Source: Deinococcus aetherius (GTDB lineage: Bacteria > Deinococcota > Deinococci > Deinococcales > Deinococcaceae). From it: DNA of 64,000 nt. The stretch is taken from positions 2,502,501 to 2,566,500 of the forward strand of contig NZ_AP026560.1 of the NCBI RefSeq assembly GCF_025997855.1, read 5' to 3'. Numbering within the stretch: the stretch's first letter is position 1; the number at the start of each line of letters is the position of its first letter. The notes beneath the pieces were generated by a model, which saw only the letters and a list, made by a program, of their open reading frames with translations, searched no databases and was not told the origin of the DNA. This document shows, in pieces, positions 27,562-36,590 of this stretch. Both the position numbers and the translations under genes were made by a program.

Positions 27562-27602
27562 GCCAAGGGGCCCAGTCCTGGTGTGGAACTGGGCCCCTTG
27601 GC
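27562..27602. terminator. 15-bp perfect hairpin between two recombinase operons
   Basis: GCCAAGGGGCCCAGT and its exact complement are separated by an 11-base loop (27577-27587). No T-run follows on either strand, so it may act as a terminator of the large recombinase gene transcribed towards it, or as a structured element. The rest of 27436-27907 holds no gene that I can support. Confidence 0.6.
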
Positions 27603-27907
27603 CGTCTGTGCTGTCTTGGGGGTGGTCTCGCCCCGCCGAGTGAAACGGCGTCGATCCTTTTCCCGCCGGGTACGGACGTGAAGGGCGCCGTTCAACTCTT
27701 GCTCTGGGCGGCGGCTATGAACCCAACTTTTGGCAGGGCTCGTGCTGTATGCGGCGACCTCAGGTTGGTGGACCTGCGGCTCGGGTGCCGTGGCTTCGCG
27801 GGACCAGGATGAGGACTGTTTTTTCCCGTAGGAAGCGCTCGGCGGCCTGGTTCAGCCGCTCCGGCTCCTGACAGCCCTGCGTCGGGGGGTCGTCCTATCC
27901 TCAAGCC

Positions 27908-29509
27908 TCAATCGTCGGCCGCGAGTTCGGCGAAGTAGTCATCGTCGAGCATGGCCTGCACGTTCGGTTTGTTGTAAGCCTTCAAGACCGTCTGTTCCGT
28001 GTCACCCAGCAGCGCCGCGGCTTGCATGACGCTCCGCATCGATGCCCCCGGTCGCCCGATGAGGTGCTCGCTGACGTCGCTCCGAATGGCGTGCGGTCGA
28101 TACGCGTGCCCCTTGATCTCCAGACAACTGTCGCGAATCAGGCGGTAGAAGCTGTCCTTGGCGCAGCGTCCCCAGATCGGCTTGTCGTCGGGGCCGAAGC
28201 GCTTCTGTCGGGTGGGAAAGACGTAGGGGCACACGTCTTCGAAGTCGGGGCCGAGCACCTCTCGCAGGTGATCACGCCATCTGTCGACCCACTTGCCCTT
28301 CACGGGAGGCAGCTTCATCAGGTATTCGCGTGGCTCGATGCCCCGGGTGCCGTTCTTCAGCTCCTCGGGGCGGAAATACACCCACCAGGTCCCCTGGCCG
28401 TCCTGATACAGGTTGTGGCCCCACCGCATCTCGCACCAATTCTTGATGCGGAGGGGCACCCCCGGCGCCATGCCGTAGAACGTGGCCGCCTGCTGGCGGC
28501 GGTGAAGCTGGTAGAGAGAGGGACGTCCGTCCACGCGACGTGGCGGCGTCTTGGCGAGGGTCTGGGCCAAGGCTTCCATCTCGCTGGGGGGCAATGGGGG
28601 CAACTCGGGCAATTTGTCGACTTTCCCCCGGCTGTGCCCGTCTTTGTGCGTCTCCCTAGCCAGGTCGAAAAAGCGCATCCAGGGCGCCGTGAACGCTTTG
28701 GAGAACGGGTCGTGCCCGCTGTGAAGTTGCCCGGTGATCTCCAGGTACCGCGCCAGGGCCGCGCTCGCCATACAGAGCATGCCGAAGGCGGAGTACCCTC
28801 CACGTCCCCTTTGCTTGAAATACCAGGCGCGGACATGCAGGGCGCGGTCGTAATCCACCAGGTCGAGCAGCGTCATTTCCGTCAACCCCTCCACCGTGAC
28901 GCTGTACTCGACGACGCGGTTGAGGGCCCTTCTGTAGCTCTGCCAGGTGATCGGCCTCACCCGGTGGCGTTTGAGGTGTTCTCGCCCCGGCCCCACGTAG
29001 AAGGGGTCGGCGTACGCAGCTTCCAGCGCATCGAACTCCTTCTTGAGTCCCTCGGGCCACCGTGCCATCGCAAAACGCTCCATCGTCTTGCGGTAGGGCT
29101 TCCACAGTCTGTGCCCGGGGAGGGGGCGCAGCGACTGGTGCTTGAGGACGGGGGCAAGGTCCGTGAGCATGCGCCTCATCCACGACCGCAGGCTACTCCC
29201 CAGGTGGGGGGACGGCGGTGCCCCCTTGCGCCGGGTGGCCCCCTCGATCACCGCGTCGAGCACCCGCTCCTCTTCTAGGGCCAGGAGGGTGGTCGGGGCC
29301 CGAGCGAGGTCCTCGGTCTGGGCCACCCCCAGGGCGAAGTCCTTGAGCGCCCGCTCGTAGTTGGCCAGGTCAGACGGAGAGCGGTCCGCGTTCGTTGCGG
29401 GTCGGCCGTCGGGGAGCAGTTTGCCGTCGGCACGCGGTTGCCCCTTCCACAGTTCAAAGAGTTGATCGAGGAATTCAGGCAGGGGTTCTAATTTGACATC
29501 TTTGGGCAT
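27908..29509 (-). CDS. Large divergent tyrosine recombinase
   Basis: 533 aa. The start at ATG 29509 (MPKDVKLEPLPEF) is preferred over the upstream ATG 29542 because AAAGGAG lies 8 bases upstream. The first 330 residues are helical and DNA-binding in character (SLRSWMRRMLTDLAPVL, ITWQSYRRALNRVVEY). The C-terminal 190 residues look like a recombinase catalytic domain: PLRIKNWCEMRWGHN (first R), AYRPHAIRSDVSEHL (HxxR) and LLGDTEQTVLKAYNKP (D in place of the usual third H, and the Y nucleophile). It belongs to a less studied family. It is paired with the excisionase-like gene and the TGGACA repeats upstream. Confidence 0.75.
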   Translation of the reverse strand: MPKDVKLEPLPEFLDQLFELWKGQPRADGKLLPDGRPATNADRSPSDLANYERALKDFALGVAQTEDLARAPTTLLALEEERVLDAVIEGATRRKGAPPSPHLGSSLRSWMRRMLTDLAPVLKHQSLRPLPGHRLWKPYRKTMERFAMARWPEGLKKEFDALEAAYADPFYVGPGREHLKRHRVRPITWQSYRRALNRVVEYSVTVEGLTEMTLLDLVDYDRALHVRAWYFKQRGRGGYSAFGMLCMASAALARYLEITGQLHSGHDPFSKAFTAPWMRFFDLARETHKDGHSRGKVDKLPELPPLPPSEMEALAQTLAKTPPRRVDGRPSLYQLHRRQQAATFYGMAPGVPLRIKNWCEMRWGHNLYQDGQGTWWVYFRPEELKNGTRGIEPREYLMKLPPVKGKWVDRWRDHLREVLGPDFEDVCPYVFPTRQKRFGPDDKPIWGRCAKDSFYRLIRDSCLEIKGHAYRPHAIRSDVSEHLIGRPGASMRSVMQAAALLGDTEQTVLKAYNKPNVQAMLDDDYFAELAADD

Positions 29510-29619
29510 CTTTTTACTCCTTTGGCTCTTGATGACATTCATCGCTCTTCTTCACAAAGAAATCAACCACTTAGTCCGCGTTAGTGATGACTCTCCTTGT
29601 GAAGAAAACGTGCCTCATG

Positions 29620-29751
29620 TGGACAGACGTGGACAAATAAAGCGTGCCCAACGGGATCTAGAGATGGCCTCTGGACTCCATTGGACACGCTTGGACAGGC
29701 GCGGCGTGCATTGATGCTGAGCGGCTGAAAAACCGTGCTGAGGTCTGTCCA
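29620..29751. repeat. TGGACA iteron cluster
   Basis: TGGACA occurs at 29620 and 29630. TGGACT occurs at 29672, TGGACA at 29682 and 29692, and an inverted copy (TGTCCA) at 29746. Spacing inside each group is exactly 10 bp, one helical turn. The cluster lies in the 274-base gap between the excisionase-like gene and the recombinase. Such phased repeats are typical of arm-type recombinase sites, excisionase sites or plasmid iterons. Confidence 0.65.
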
Positions 29752-29783
29752 GCACGCATTTTCGATGAGAAGCGATCCGTCAG

Positions 29784-29969
29784 TCAGTCCTGGCGTTCAC
29801 CACCCGGCTGGGCCCGAGGCGTCAGCAGTTCCCGGCGGCTGAGACGCTTCGATTTTCCGAACGGGTACTCGGTCAGCTCCCCGCGCTGCACCATGCGCTT
29901 CAGGGTGCGCTCCGAGACCCCGGTTAGCACCCGGCCCTCCTTGTAGGTCACCAATTCACGGTCGTTCAC
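29784..29969 (-). CDS. Excisionase-like MerR-type HTH protein
   Basis: 61 aa from GTG 29969, with AGGAG 8 bases upstream. Residues 8-50 are a MerR/excisionase winged helix (VTYKEGRVLTGVSERTLKRM, then GELTEYPFGKSKRLSRRELL). Such proteins bend DNA beside recombination sites and set the direction of recombination. The gene is upstream of, and on the same strand as, the large recombinase, with the TGGACA repeats between them. Confidence 0.85.
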   Translation of the reverse strand: MNDRELVTYKEGRVLTGVSERTLKRMVQRGELTEYPFGKSKRLSRRELLTPRAQPGGERQD

Positions 29970-30166
29970 GTGTCATCTCCTATGCACGAGAGGGCCCCAG
30001 ACGAAGAACGGGCAGATCAGCCATATCGGCCTCCTTCGCGGGCCTGGCATACAGCGGGGCGGCCAGAAGGCTCTCTGCCCCTGGCCGCCACACCTGCCCG
30101 CTTTACCCGAGAGTACGGGCGATTTGGGCCCTTTTCAAATTATTTTCTCCGCCGCGACGCGCTGGA

Positions 30167-30352
30167 TTAAGGCCGACGGATGAGCACGACGGAAAAGGCC
30201 CTCCTGGACGCTGTTTCTGCACCGAGCAGCGCGACCGAGTAGTCCTCGCCCTGCGGATCAAGCAGGGCCGGGGAGGCCACGGCGGCGAGGTGGGAGACAC
30301 TATGTGAGCGAAAAACATCGGCTGAGCGCGGGAAAAACAGGTCCCGCACCAT
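30167..30352 (-). CDS. Small hypothetical protein (61 aa)
   Basis: The frame from ATG 30352 (GAGGG just upstream) gives a plausible compact protein: VRDLFFPRSADVFRSHSVSH, LLDPQGEDYSVALLGAETAS, ending FSVVLIRRP. It has no relative I recognise. Bases 29970-30523 otherwise hold nothing certain. The frame could be fortuitous in GC-rich DNA. Confidence 0.35.
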   Translation of the reverse strand: MVRDLFFPRSADVFRSHSVSHLAAVASPALLDPQGEDYSVALLGAETASRRAFSVVLIRRP

Positions 30353-30523
30353 CACACCCTCTTCGGGCACGGCACGTGCTCCACCGTAATAACGGGGTGG
30401 AACGCATGCTCGAAGCGGGGGGCGAACCAGCGCCCCGTCTGAGGTCGGGCGGTCTCGGGCGGGGGAAAGTCGTTGTGCCGGGTTGAGCAGTTCTGTCAGC
30501 TACTCTGCCCTACGCTGTGCGGT

Positions 30524-32713
30524 GTGGCGGAGTTTATCCAGACCGAGGAATTCAAGGTCGCGGGCGAGGAGGGCGAGCGGCAGGTCTTCGAGGCGGTGAA
30601 GGCCGCCTTCGCCGGGCGCGACGTGCTGGGCTTCTGGCGCTACCCGCTGGTGACCGAGACGAACGTCCGCGAACCCGACGTCCTGCTGCTCGACGCGGAA
30701 CTCGGCGTGATCGTGATTGAGGTGAAGAGTCTCCCGATCACCCAGATCCGGGGGCTGAGCGGGTACCGCTGGGATTTGGGGCAGCCCTATTTCGGGCGCA
30801 TGGAGATCAACCCCTTCGAGCAGGCGAAAGCGCAGCTCCAGGTCGTCATGCGCATGCTGCGGGGCCGCCCCGGGCTGGACCGGGTGCCCGGCCGAGTGCT
30901 GGTCGCCGTCCCCCGAATCACGCGGGACGACTGGGAGGAGGCGCCCTTCAACACGCTGGTGGGCGACACGCCGCTGCTCTTCGGGGACCAGCTCAGCTCC
31001 GCCAAGCTCATGCGGGCCCTGGAAAGGACGCCCCTCATCGCGCAGGGCCACCCGCTCGACGGGGCGCAGTGGCAGGCCTTGCAGCGGGCCTTCAGCACCA
31101 GCGGGAATATTCCCGCGCCCCGCCGCCCCGCGCCCTCAGCGCCGCCCACCACCCGCCCCCGGCGGCTGGACCTGGTGAACACCGTCGCCACCGCCCTGCG
31201 CCCCCTCGACCTGCAACAGGAGCGCATCGCCAAGACCATCCCGCCGGGTCCCCAATGTATCCGTGGCCTGGCGGGCAGCGGTAAGACCGTGCTGCTCGCC
31301 CAGAAGGCCGCCACCATGCACCTCAAGCACCCGGACTGGGACATCGCCCTGGTGTTCTTCAGCCGAGCCCTGTACGACCAGATCACCCTCCAGGTGGACC
31401 ACTGGCTGCGAGTGCACAGTGGGGGGGACGTGCGCCTCTCGGACGCGAAGCACAAGCTGCGGGTCCTGCACGCCTGGGGCTCCCAGGACCAGCCCGGCCT
31501 GTACAGCACCCTGGCGGACCACGTGGGCGTCAGACCACTGGGCGTGAGGGACACCCCGTATGGGTACCAGGCCGCCAAGAACGCCATCTACGCCGCCCGC
31601 GAACTGCTCGACGCGGCCGAGGAGCGGCAGGCCAGCCTCCAGTTCTTCGACGCGGTCCTCGTCGACGAGGGGCAGGACCTGGTGACGGAGGACGCCGACT
31701 TGCGCTACGAGGACCGCCAGGCGTTCTACTGGCTGGCGTATCAGGCCCTGCGCCCGGTGCCCCAGGAGGACACCCTCTTCCCCGAGATGCGGCCGACCTC
31801 TCCCCCACTCCGCCGCCTGATCTGGGCGTACGACGAGGCGCAGAGCCTGGACAGCCTGATGATCCCCGACACCCGCACCGTGTTCGGAAGCGGCTGGGAG
31901 GAGATCTTCGGGGCGGGCGCGACGTACAAGGGCGGCATCGGCAAGTCCGAGGTGATGCGGGTCTGTTACCGCACGCCGGGCCCAATTCTGATGGCCGCCC
32001 ACGCCCTGGGAATGGGGCTGCTGCGGGAGGGGGGCATGCTGTCCGGCCCCACCCGCCGCGAGGACTGGGACCGCCTGGGGTACCGGGTCACGGGCAGCTT
32101 CCGGGAGCGGGAACCCGTCACCCTGGAGCGCCCCGAGCCGCACAGCCCTCACCCGCTGGTGAAGCTGACCGACGAGCCGCTCGTCACCTTCGACGTGTAC
32201 CCCCACCGGGCGGCGGAGATGCAGGCCCTCGTGGAGCGGATCCGGCGGGACCTCCGCGAGGGCCTCTCCCTGTCCCGCAACCTCCTGGTCGTCACCGTCG
32301 GCAACTACGCGAACTTCGTGCAGAAGGACGTCGTGGCGGCGTTGCGAAGGGCGGGCATCGACACGTACATCCCGGCGGCGAGCGGCATCAACCGCGAGGG
32401 CGACAACCGCGAGCCGAACCGCTTCTGGCACGAGGGGGCCGTGACCGTCACGACCATCCACCGGGCCAAGGGGAACGAGGCGGACGTGGTGTACGTCGTC
32501 GGGCTGGACAAGGTCGCCCGGGACGAGGGGGACATCGCGGTCCGCAACGGGCTCTTCGTGGCGATGAGCCGCAGCCGGGGATGGCTGCACCTGTCGGGGG
32601 CGGGGATGGTGGGGACGCCCTTCGAGCGGGAGGTCCGGCGCGTGCTGGACTCCGGCCCGGTCCTGACCTTCCGGCCCGTGGTCCCCAGAAGACGTCTGGA
32701 CGACGAGGGTTGA
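30524..32713 (+). CDS. NERD-domain UvrD-like helicase
   Basis: 729 aa. GTG 30524 (VAEFIQTEEF) is chosen because TACGCT lies 7 bases upstream, the leaderless pattern used by neighbouring genes. Residues 10-110 form a NERD nuclease-related domain (TNVREPDVLLLDAELGVIVI ending in EVKS). The SF1 helicase has Walker A (IRGLAGSGKTVLLAQ, about 250), Walker B (AVLVDEGQDL), motif V (VTTIHRAKGNEADVVYVVGL) and motif VI (FVAMSRSRGWLHL). NERD-helicase fusions act on DNA repair intermediates or invading DNA. The gene is monocistronic and followed by hairpins. Confidence 0.88.
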   Translation: MAEFIQTEEFKVAGEEGERQVFEAVKAAFAGRDVLGFWRYPLVTETNVREPDVLLLDAELGVIVIEVKSLPITQIRGLSGYRWDLGQPYFGRMEINPFEQAKAQLQVVMRMLRGRPGLDRVPGRVLVAVPRITRDDWEEAPFNTLVGDTPLLFGDQLSSAKLMRALERTPLIAQGHPLDGAQWQALQRAFSTSGNIPAPRRPAPSAPPTTRPRRLDLVNTVATALRPLDLQQERIAKTIPPGPQCIRGLAGSGKTVLLAQKAATMHLKHPDWDIALVFFSRALYDQITLQVDHWLRVHSGGDVRLSDAKHKLRVLHAWGSQDQPGLYSTLADHVGVRPLGVRDTPYGYQAAKNAIYAARELLDAAEERQASLQFFDAVLVDEGQDLVTEDADLRYEDRQAFYWLAYQALRPVPQEDTLFPEMRPTSPPLRRLIWAYDEAQSLDSLMIPDTRTVFGSGWEEIFGAGATYKGGIGKSEVMRVCYRTPGPILMAAHALGMGLLREGGMLSGPTRREDWDRLGYRVTGSFREREPVTLERPEPHSPHPLVKLTDEPLVTFDVYPHRAAEMQALVERIRRDLREGLSLSRNLLVVTVGNYANFVQKDVVAALRRAGIDTYIPAASGINREGDNREPNRFWHEGAVTVTTIHRAKGNEADVVYVVGLDKVARDEGDIAVRNGLFVAMSRSRGWLHLSGAGMVGTPFEREVRRVLDSGPVLTFRPVVPRRRLDDEG

Positions 32714-32720
32714 GGAGAGA

Positions 32721-32793
32721 GGGGCCGAGGGACGCACCTACAGGCAAGTTCCTCGGTCCCGACGGGTTCAAGGCCTTCCCCTCAAGAGGGAAG
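32721..32793 (+). terminator. Two hairpins after the NERD-helicase
   Basis: An imperfect 13-bp stem with a GGCCGAGGGAC left arm pairs with GTTCCTCGG (32721-32761). A CTTCCC/GGGAAG stem (32775-32793) follows. T-runs are weak. They lie between the helicase stop and the phzF start, so a terminator role is likely. Confidence 0.45.
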
Positions 32794-32945
32794 ATTCCTC
32801 CTTACCGCCGTCGGCAGCGGGTGCGGTCGCACACCTGGCTCACCGCCCGCGTGCGGGACAGGGCGGCGGCCACGAACTCGGCGGCGGACAGGCCCCGCGC
32901 ACCCGCCCGGTCCCCCCGGTCAGCCCTGTGCGCTAGGGTCGCCCC

Positions 32946-33809
32946 ATGACCCCGCGCCGCCTGACCACCGTGGACGTGTTCACCGACGTGCCCTTCCTGG
33001 GCAACCCCGTCGCGGTCGTCCTGGACGCCGAGGACCTCTCCACCGCCCAGATGCAGCAGGTCGCCCGCTGGACCAACCTCTCCGAGACGACCTTCCTGCT
33101 TCCCCCCACCACGCCCGAGGCGGACTACCGCCTGCGCATCTTCACCCCGGGCTCCGAACTCCCCTTCGCGGGTCACCCCACCCTGGGCAGCGCCCACGCC
33201 GCCGTGGCGTCGGGACGGGTCACCCCGCGCGCCGGGCGCCTGGTGCAGGAGTGCGCCGCAGGACTCATCCCCATCGAGCAGGAGTCCGCTGGCCGCTTCT
33301 CGCTGACCATGCCCTCCGCCCGGTTCGAGCCGCTCGGCGAGGAGGACACCCGGGAACTGGAGGCGCTGCTCGGCCCGGGTGGCGCGACCGATCTGCCCGC
33401 CCTGCTGGTGGATGTCGGCGCCCGCTGGATCGTGACCCGCTTGGGCGACCCGGCGACCCTGCTGGCCTTGCAGCCGGACCTCGCGCGCAGTGCGGCGCTG
33501 GAGCGCAAGCTGGGGGCGACGGGAGTCAGTGCCTTCGCCACCGACCCTCGGAGCGGGGTGGTCGAGGTGCGGTCCTTCGCGCCGTCGTGCGGGATCAACG
33601 AGGACCCGGTGTGCGGCAGCGGCAACGGGGCGGTCGCGTACTACCAGCAGCACCTGGGCCTCCTGGCGCCGGGGAGCAGGTACGACGCGCGGCAGGGACG
33701 GCGGGTGGGCCGGGACGGGTCTCTCGCACTGTACTTGACGGGCAGCGGTGAGGTCCAGCTCGGGGGGGCGTGTGTGACGTGCCTGGAGGGGGTGCTGACC
33801 GCTCCCTGA
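32946..33809 (+). CDS. PhzF-family isomerase/epimerase
   Basis: 287 aa, standard length for PhzF-like enzymes of the diaminopimelate epimerase fold. Signatures are VDVFTDVPFLGNPVAVVLDA, the catalytic glutamate in NLSETTFLL (E47), FTPGSELPFAGHPTLGSA, and GINEDPVCGSGNGAV in the second half. Family members isomerise small metabolites; the substrate is unknown. TAGGGT lies 6 bases before the ATG (leaderless). It is followed 77 bases later by a glutamine-amidotransferase-like gene with its own leaderless promoter. Confidence 0.92.
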   Translation: MTPRRLTTVDVFTDVPFLGNPVAVVLDAEDLSTAQMQQVARWTNLSETTFLLPPTTPEADYRLRIFTPGSELPFAGHPTLGSAHAAVASGRVTPRAGRLVQECAAGLIPIEQESAGRFSLTMPSARFEPLGEEDTRELEALLGPGGATDLPALLVDVGARWIVTRLGDPATLLALQPDLARSAALERKLGATGVSAFATDPRSGVVEVRSFAPSCGINEDPVCGSGNGAVAYYQQHLGLLAPGSRYDARQGRRVGRDGSLALYLTGSGEVQLGGACVTCLEGVLTAP

Positions 33810-33886
33810 GGTGGGCGGCGAAGGCGCCTCGCCCCGCGGTGGTAACGCGAACGGTGGGGGCGGTGGGCGCCCCTATTCTGAGACAC

Positions 33887-34594
33887 ATGCCCGCCCGCCC
33901 CCTGATCGGCCTCAGCACGTCGCAGCCCACCGAGGGACCGTTTTCGGGGTTCAACGGCACCCCTCGCCCGTACGCCGAGGCGGCGCGCCTGGCCGGGGCG
34001 ATCCCCGTTCTGCTGCCGAACCTGCCCGAGGCGACCGCCGATTACGCCGCGCAGGTGGACGCCGTGCTCCTTACCGGGGGTGTGGACGTGCACCCCCGCC
34101 ACTACGGGCAGGCGCCGAAACGCGGGCTGGGCGAGGTGGACGAGGAACGCGACGCCTTCGAGTTCGCCCTGTACCGCGCGGCGCGCGAGCTGGGGAAACC
34201 CGTCCTGGGCATCTGCCGCGGGATGCAGGTCCTGAACGTGCTGGAGGGCGGCACCCTGCACCAGCACCTGCCCGAGGTGCCGGGCGTCTGGGCCGACCAC
34301 GCCCAGGTGGGCCGTGCCCCCACGCTCGGGCACGAGGTCGCGTTCGTGGCGGGGTCCGCGCTCGGGCGCGCCCACGGGGGCGCCACCCTGCTGAACTCCT
34401 ACCACCACCAGGCGGTGGACGAGGTGGCCCCGACCCTGAGGGTCACGGCCACCGCCCCCGACGGGGTGGTCGAGGGCGTGGAGGGGGACGGGGTGATCGG
34501 GGTGCAGTGGCACCCGGAACTGCTCGCCCGGCGGCACCCGCACGCCCTGGGGACCTTCACCGCCTTCATGGTGCTGCTGGGCGCGCGGTCCTGA
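33887..34594 (+). CDS. Class I glutamine amidotransferase-like hydrolase (PuuD/peptidase C26)
   Basis: 235 aa. Start ATG 33887, 7 bases after TATTCT. Catalytic triad: nucleophile in GICRGMQVLN (Cys) and QWHPE (His, Glu). LLTGGVDVHPRHYG and LNSYHHQAV are typical of gamma-glutamyl-GABA hydrolases and related enzymes. The reaction is probably hydrolysis of a gamma-glutamyl amide. No put-pathway genes are nearby, so the substrate is open. It converges with the exported-protein gene at 34601. Confidence 0.85.
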   Translation: MPARPLIGLSTSQPTEGPFSGFNGTPRPYAEAARLAGAIPVLLPNLPEATADYAAQVDAVLLTGGVDVHPRHYGQAPKRGLGEVDEERDAFEFALYRAARELGKPVLGICRGMQVLNVLEGGTLHQHLPEVPGVWADHAQVGRAPTLGHEVAFVAGSALGRAHGGATLLNSYHHQAVDEVAPTLRVTATAPDGVVEGVEGDGVIGVQWHPELLARRHPHALGTFTAFMVLLGARS

Positions 34595-34600
34595 CATGGG

Positions 34601-35044
34601 TCAGGGGCGGTAGAGGCCGAAGCAGACGACGGTCTGCACCCCGGCGGGGACGTCGGGCAGGATGACCTCGAACAGGGTGCCGGGGGCCTCGGAGGAGGCG
34701 AAGACGCGGCGCACCCCGGCGGTGTTCTTCTCCCACTCGGTCACGGGCTTCCAGCCCAGGGTGGAGGTGGACTTGATCTTCGCGTCCACGAGCTTGACCG
34801 CTAGGTCCCGCGGGTAGCTGGCGAGCAGGGTGTAGGGCACCGCACCGACCCGGCGCTGGCCGTCCACCCCGGTCTTGCTGAAGGCCGCGCCGACCCAGGC
34901 GGGCGTGAAGCACTGGTCGTTGGACGTCTTGTACCCGTCGAGCAGGGTGCCCAGCCGCGTGACGGTGGCCTCGGGCGGTTGCCCGGCCGCGGCGGTCGTG
35001 CCCAGGAGGGCGAGGGACAGGAGGAGGGGGCGGTGGTTTCGCAT
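34601..35044 (-). CDS. Exported protein of unknown function
   Basis: 147 aa from ATG 35044, which has GGAG 6 bases upstream. A signal peptide (MRNHRPLLLSLALLGTTAAA) is followed by a small domain with TLLDGYKTSNDQCFTPAWVG, VPYTLLASYPRDLAVKLVDA and GVQTVVCFGLYRP. Two cysteines could form a disulphide. It is the third gene of a minus-strand group of exported or membrane proteins below the XRE regulator. Family not recognised. Confidence 0.65.
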   Translation of the reverse strand: MRNHRPLLLSLALLGTTAAAGQPPEATVTRLGTLLDGYKTSNDQCFTPAWVGAAFSKTGVDGQRRVGAVPYTLLASYPRDLAVKLVDAKIKSTSTLGWKPVTEWEKNTAGVRRVFASSEAPGTLFEVILPDVPAGVQTVVCFGLYRP

Positions 35045-35124
35045 GAGGTTCTCCATTGGGCAGGTGCCCTGAATGCGGGGCTTGTCCCGGGGACCACCGT
35101 CCGGCGGCCCCCGGCATCGCCGCT

Positions 35125-35820
35125 CTACAGGCCGGGGAAGACCTCGAAGCCCCGGTCGTTGCTGAGGGTGCAGGTGTACTGCTCCACATGCTCGGTGTTC
35201 GTCACCCGAATCATCGGCTTCCAGAACCACAGCCCGGCGCCCGGCGGTCCCCAGGGGCGGGCTGAGATCATGCCACCGGGCGTCTGGTTCACCGCATTCA
35301 CGCCCAAATCAACAGCGATAGCCTTCAGACAGCGGTTTTGAAAGGCCCACTTCCCATCGCCCTCGTTCGGCACCGCTGCGACTGTGGGTTCGCCCTCGTC
35401 CTCCACGGCCGGACCGTCGTTGATCACCGTAGGCTGCGGCAGCACCGGGACAGCCGCCTTGGCCTCCTCGAGCTGGCGTTCCCACGAGGCGCGTTCACGC
35501 GCCAGCCGCTCGTCGAACCCCTTCTGCAACCGTTCCTGCTGGGCCGCGAGTTCCTTGGCGTGGGCCCTGCGCAGGGTCGCGAGTTGGGCCGAAAGGTCCT
35601 CGCTCCGGTCCGTCGCCCCGCGCGCCTCGTTCCGCGCGTCCCGCACCTCGGCGGTCAGGGTCTGCACCTGCGCCTCGGCCTCGTCGGCCCGGGTGCCCGA
35701 CGCTCCGGCCGTATAGATTCCCCAGCCGACCGCCAGGGCACCGAGGATGGGGACGACGAACATCGCCGTCTTGTCCTCGTAGAAGGGCGTTCCCTTGCGC
35801 TTGGCCCCTTGCGGTTGCAC
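35125..35820 (-). CDS. Membrane-anchored coiled-coil protein
   Basis: 231 aa. A charged start (MQPQGAKRKGTPFYEDKT) precedes one transmembrane helix (AMFVVPILGALAVGWGIY). Residues 45-125 are a long coiled coil (VQTLTAEVRDARNEARGATD, LATLRRAHAKELAAQQERLQ). After a proline-rich linker, the C-terminal 80 residues form a compact domain with two cysteines (FQNRCLKAIAVDLG, EQYTCTLSNDRGFEVF). It probably spans from the membrane to the cell surface. It lies 6 bases after the lipoprotein gene, so the two are co-transcribed. Confidence 0.75.
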   Translation of the reverse strand: MQPQGAKRKGTPFYEDKTAMFVVPILGALAVGWGIYTAGASGTRADEAEAQVQTLTAEVRDARNEARGATDRSEDLSAQLATLRRAHAKELAAQQERLQKGFDERLARERASWERQLEEAKAAVPVLPQPTVINDGPAVEDEGEPTVAAVPNEGDGKWAFQNRCLKAIAVDLGVNAVNQTPGGMISARPWGPPGAGLWFWKPMIRVTNTEHVEQYTCTLSNDRGFEVFPGL

Positions 35821-35826
35821 GGCGCC

Positions 35827-36489
35827 CTACTGCCCTCTGGGGACGAAGCCCCAGCGCGCCGTGGCGTCGCTGCCGCTCTTCCACGTCAGCTCGTAGAACC
35901 CGCCGCTGGAGGAGTACGACGTGTCGTGCCCGAGCACCGACGCGTTCCACCCGGCCCTCAGGTGCAGGTCGTACGTCTCCTTGAAGGAGGTGCAGGTCAG
36001 GACCCCCGTCACGTCGAGCGGGCGGTCGGCGTACGTCCAGCGCACCTGGTAGTCGCCCGGCTCGGCTTCGGTCAGGTTCGTGAGCCCGTACGCCCGCCCG
36101 ATCCCGCCGACGATCGTGCCGTTCTGGTAGACGGCGAAGCCCTCGAAGGTGCGCCAGCGGGCGGCGGGGTCGGTCACGCGTACGGAACTGGCGCAGCCTG
36201 CTACGGCGCTCGGCGTCCCGACCACCCGGAGGGAGGCGTCCATCGTCGAGGCGGCGGGCAGGGTGAGGGCGAGCCCACCTCCCACGTCGATGCTGCCCTG
36301 CGCGAGGACGGCGGTTCCGTCGCGCAGTTGCAGGGTGGCTGCGCCGCCGGGCCAGTTCTCCACGTGCCCCTGGAGACGGGGCAGGGAGACGTCGGTGGAC
36401 GAGTCGGTGCCTGCCGGACCAGTCCCGGGCGCGCCGCAGGCGGTGAGGGAGAGAAGGCCGAGGAGGAAAAAGCGGGAAGTCTGGGTCAT
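35827..36489 (-). CDS. Lipoprotein of unknown function
   Basis: 220 aa from ATG 36489. The N-terminus has a lipobox (FFLLGLLSLTAC), then a low-complexity linker and beta-rich repeats (LQGHVENWPGGAATLQLRDG, VRWTYADRPLDVTGVLTCTS, GGFYELTWKSGSDATARWGF). It looks like a surface beta-sandwich protein. First gene of the exported-protein group; the GACTATAGTC palindrome lies 40 bases upstream of its start. Confidence 0.7.
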   Translation of the reverse strand: MTQTSRFFLLGLLSLTACGAPGTGPAGTDSSTDVSLPRLQGHVENWPGGAATLQLRDGTAVLAQGSIDVGGGLALTLPAASTMDASLRVVGTPSAVAGCASSVRVTDPAARWRTFEGFAVYQNGTIVGGIGRAYGLTNLTEAEPGDYQVRWTYADRPLDVTGVLTCTSFKETYDLHLRAGWNASVLGHDTSYSSSGGFYELTWKSGSDATARWGFVPRGQ

Positions 36490-36528
36490 AGGTAGGTTCT
36501 TTCCGACCCCTTGGATCATGAGGTTCGT

Positions 36529-36538
36529 GACTATAGTC
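36529..36538. promoter_or_regulatory. GACTATAGTC palindrome (copy 1), candidate operator
   Basis: A 10-bp perfect palindrome upstream of the lipoprotein gene. It contains TATAGT, a good -10 box, on both strands. The identical sequence recurs at 36928-36937 in the other promoter region flanking the XRE regulator gene, which makes chance less likely. Confidence 0.6.
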
Positions 36539-36590
36539 TACAAATCCACATTTACTCGCTTGTCACAGCTTGAGCGCTAAGGCAGGGGCG

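Noticed and set aside
27562..27602. 15-bp hairpin as an attachment-site core or transposon end
   Set aside because: No second copy was found in the window, and its place between two operons fits a terminator.
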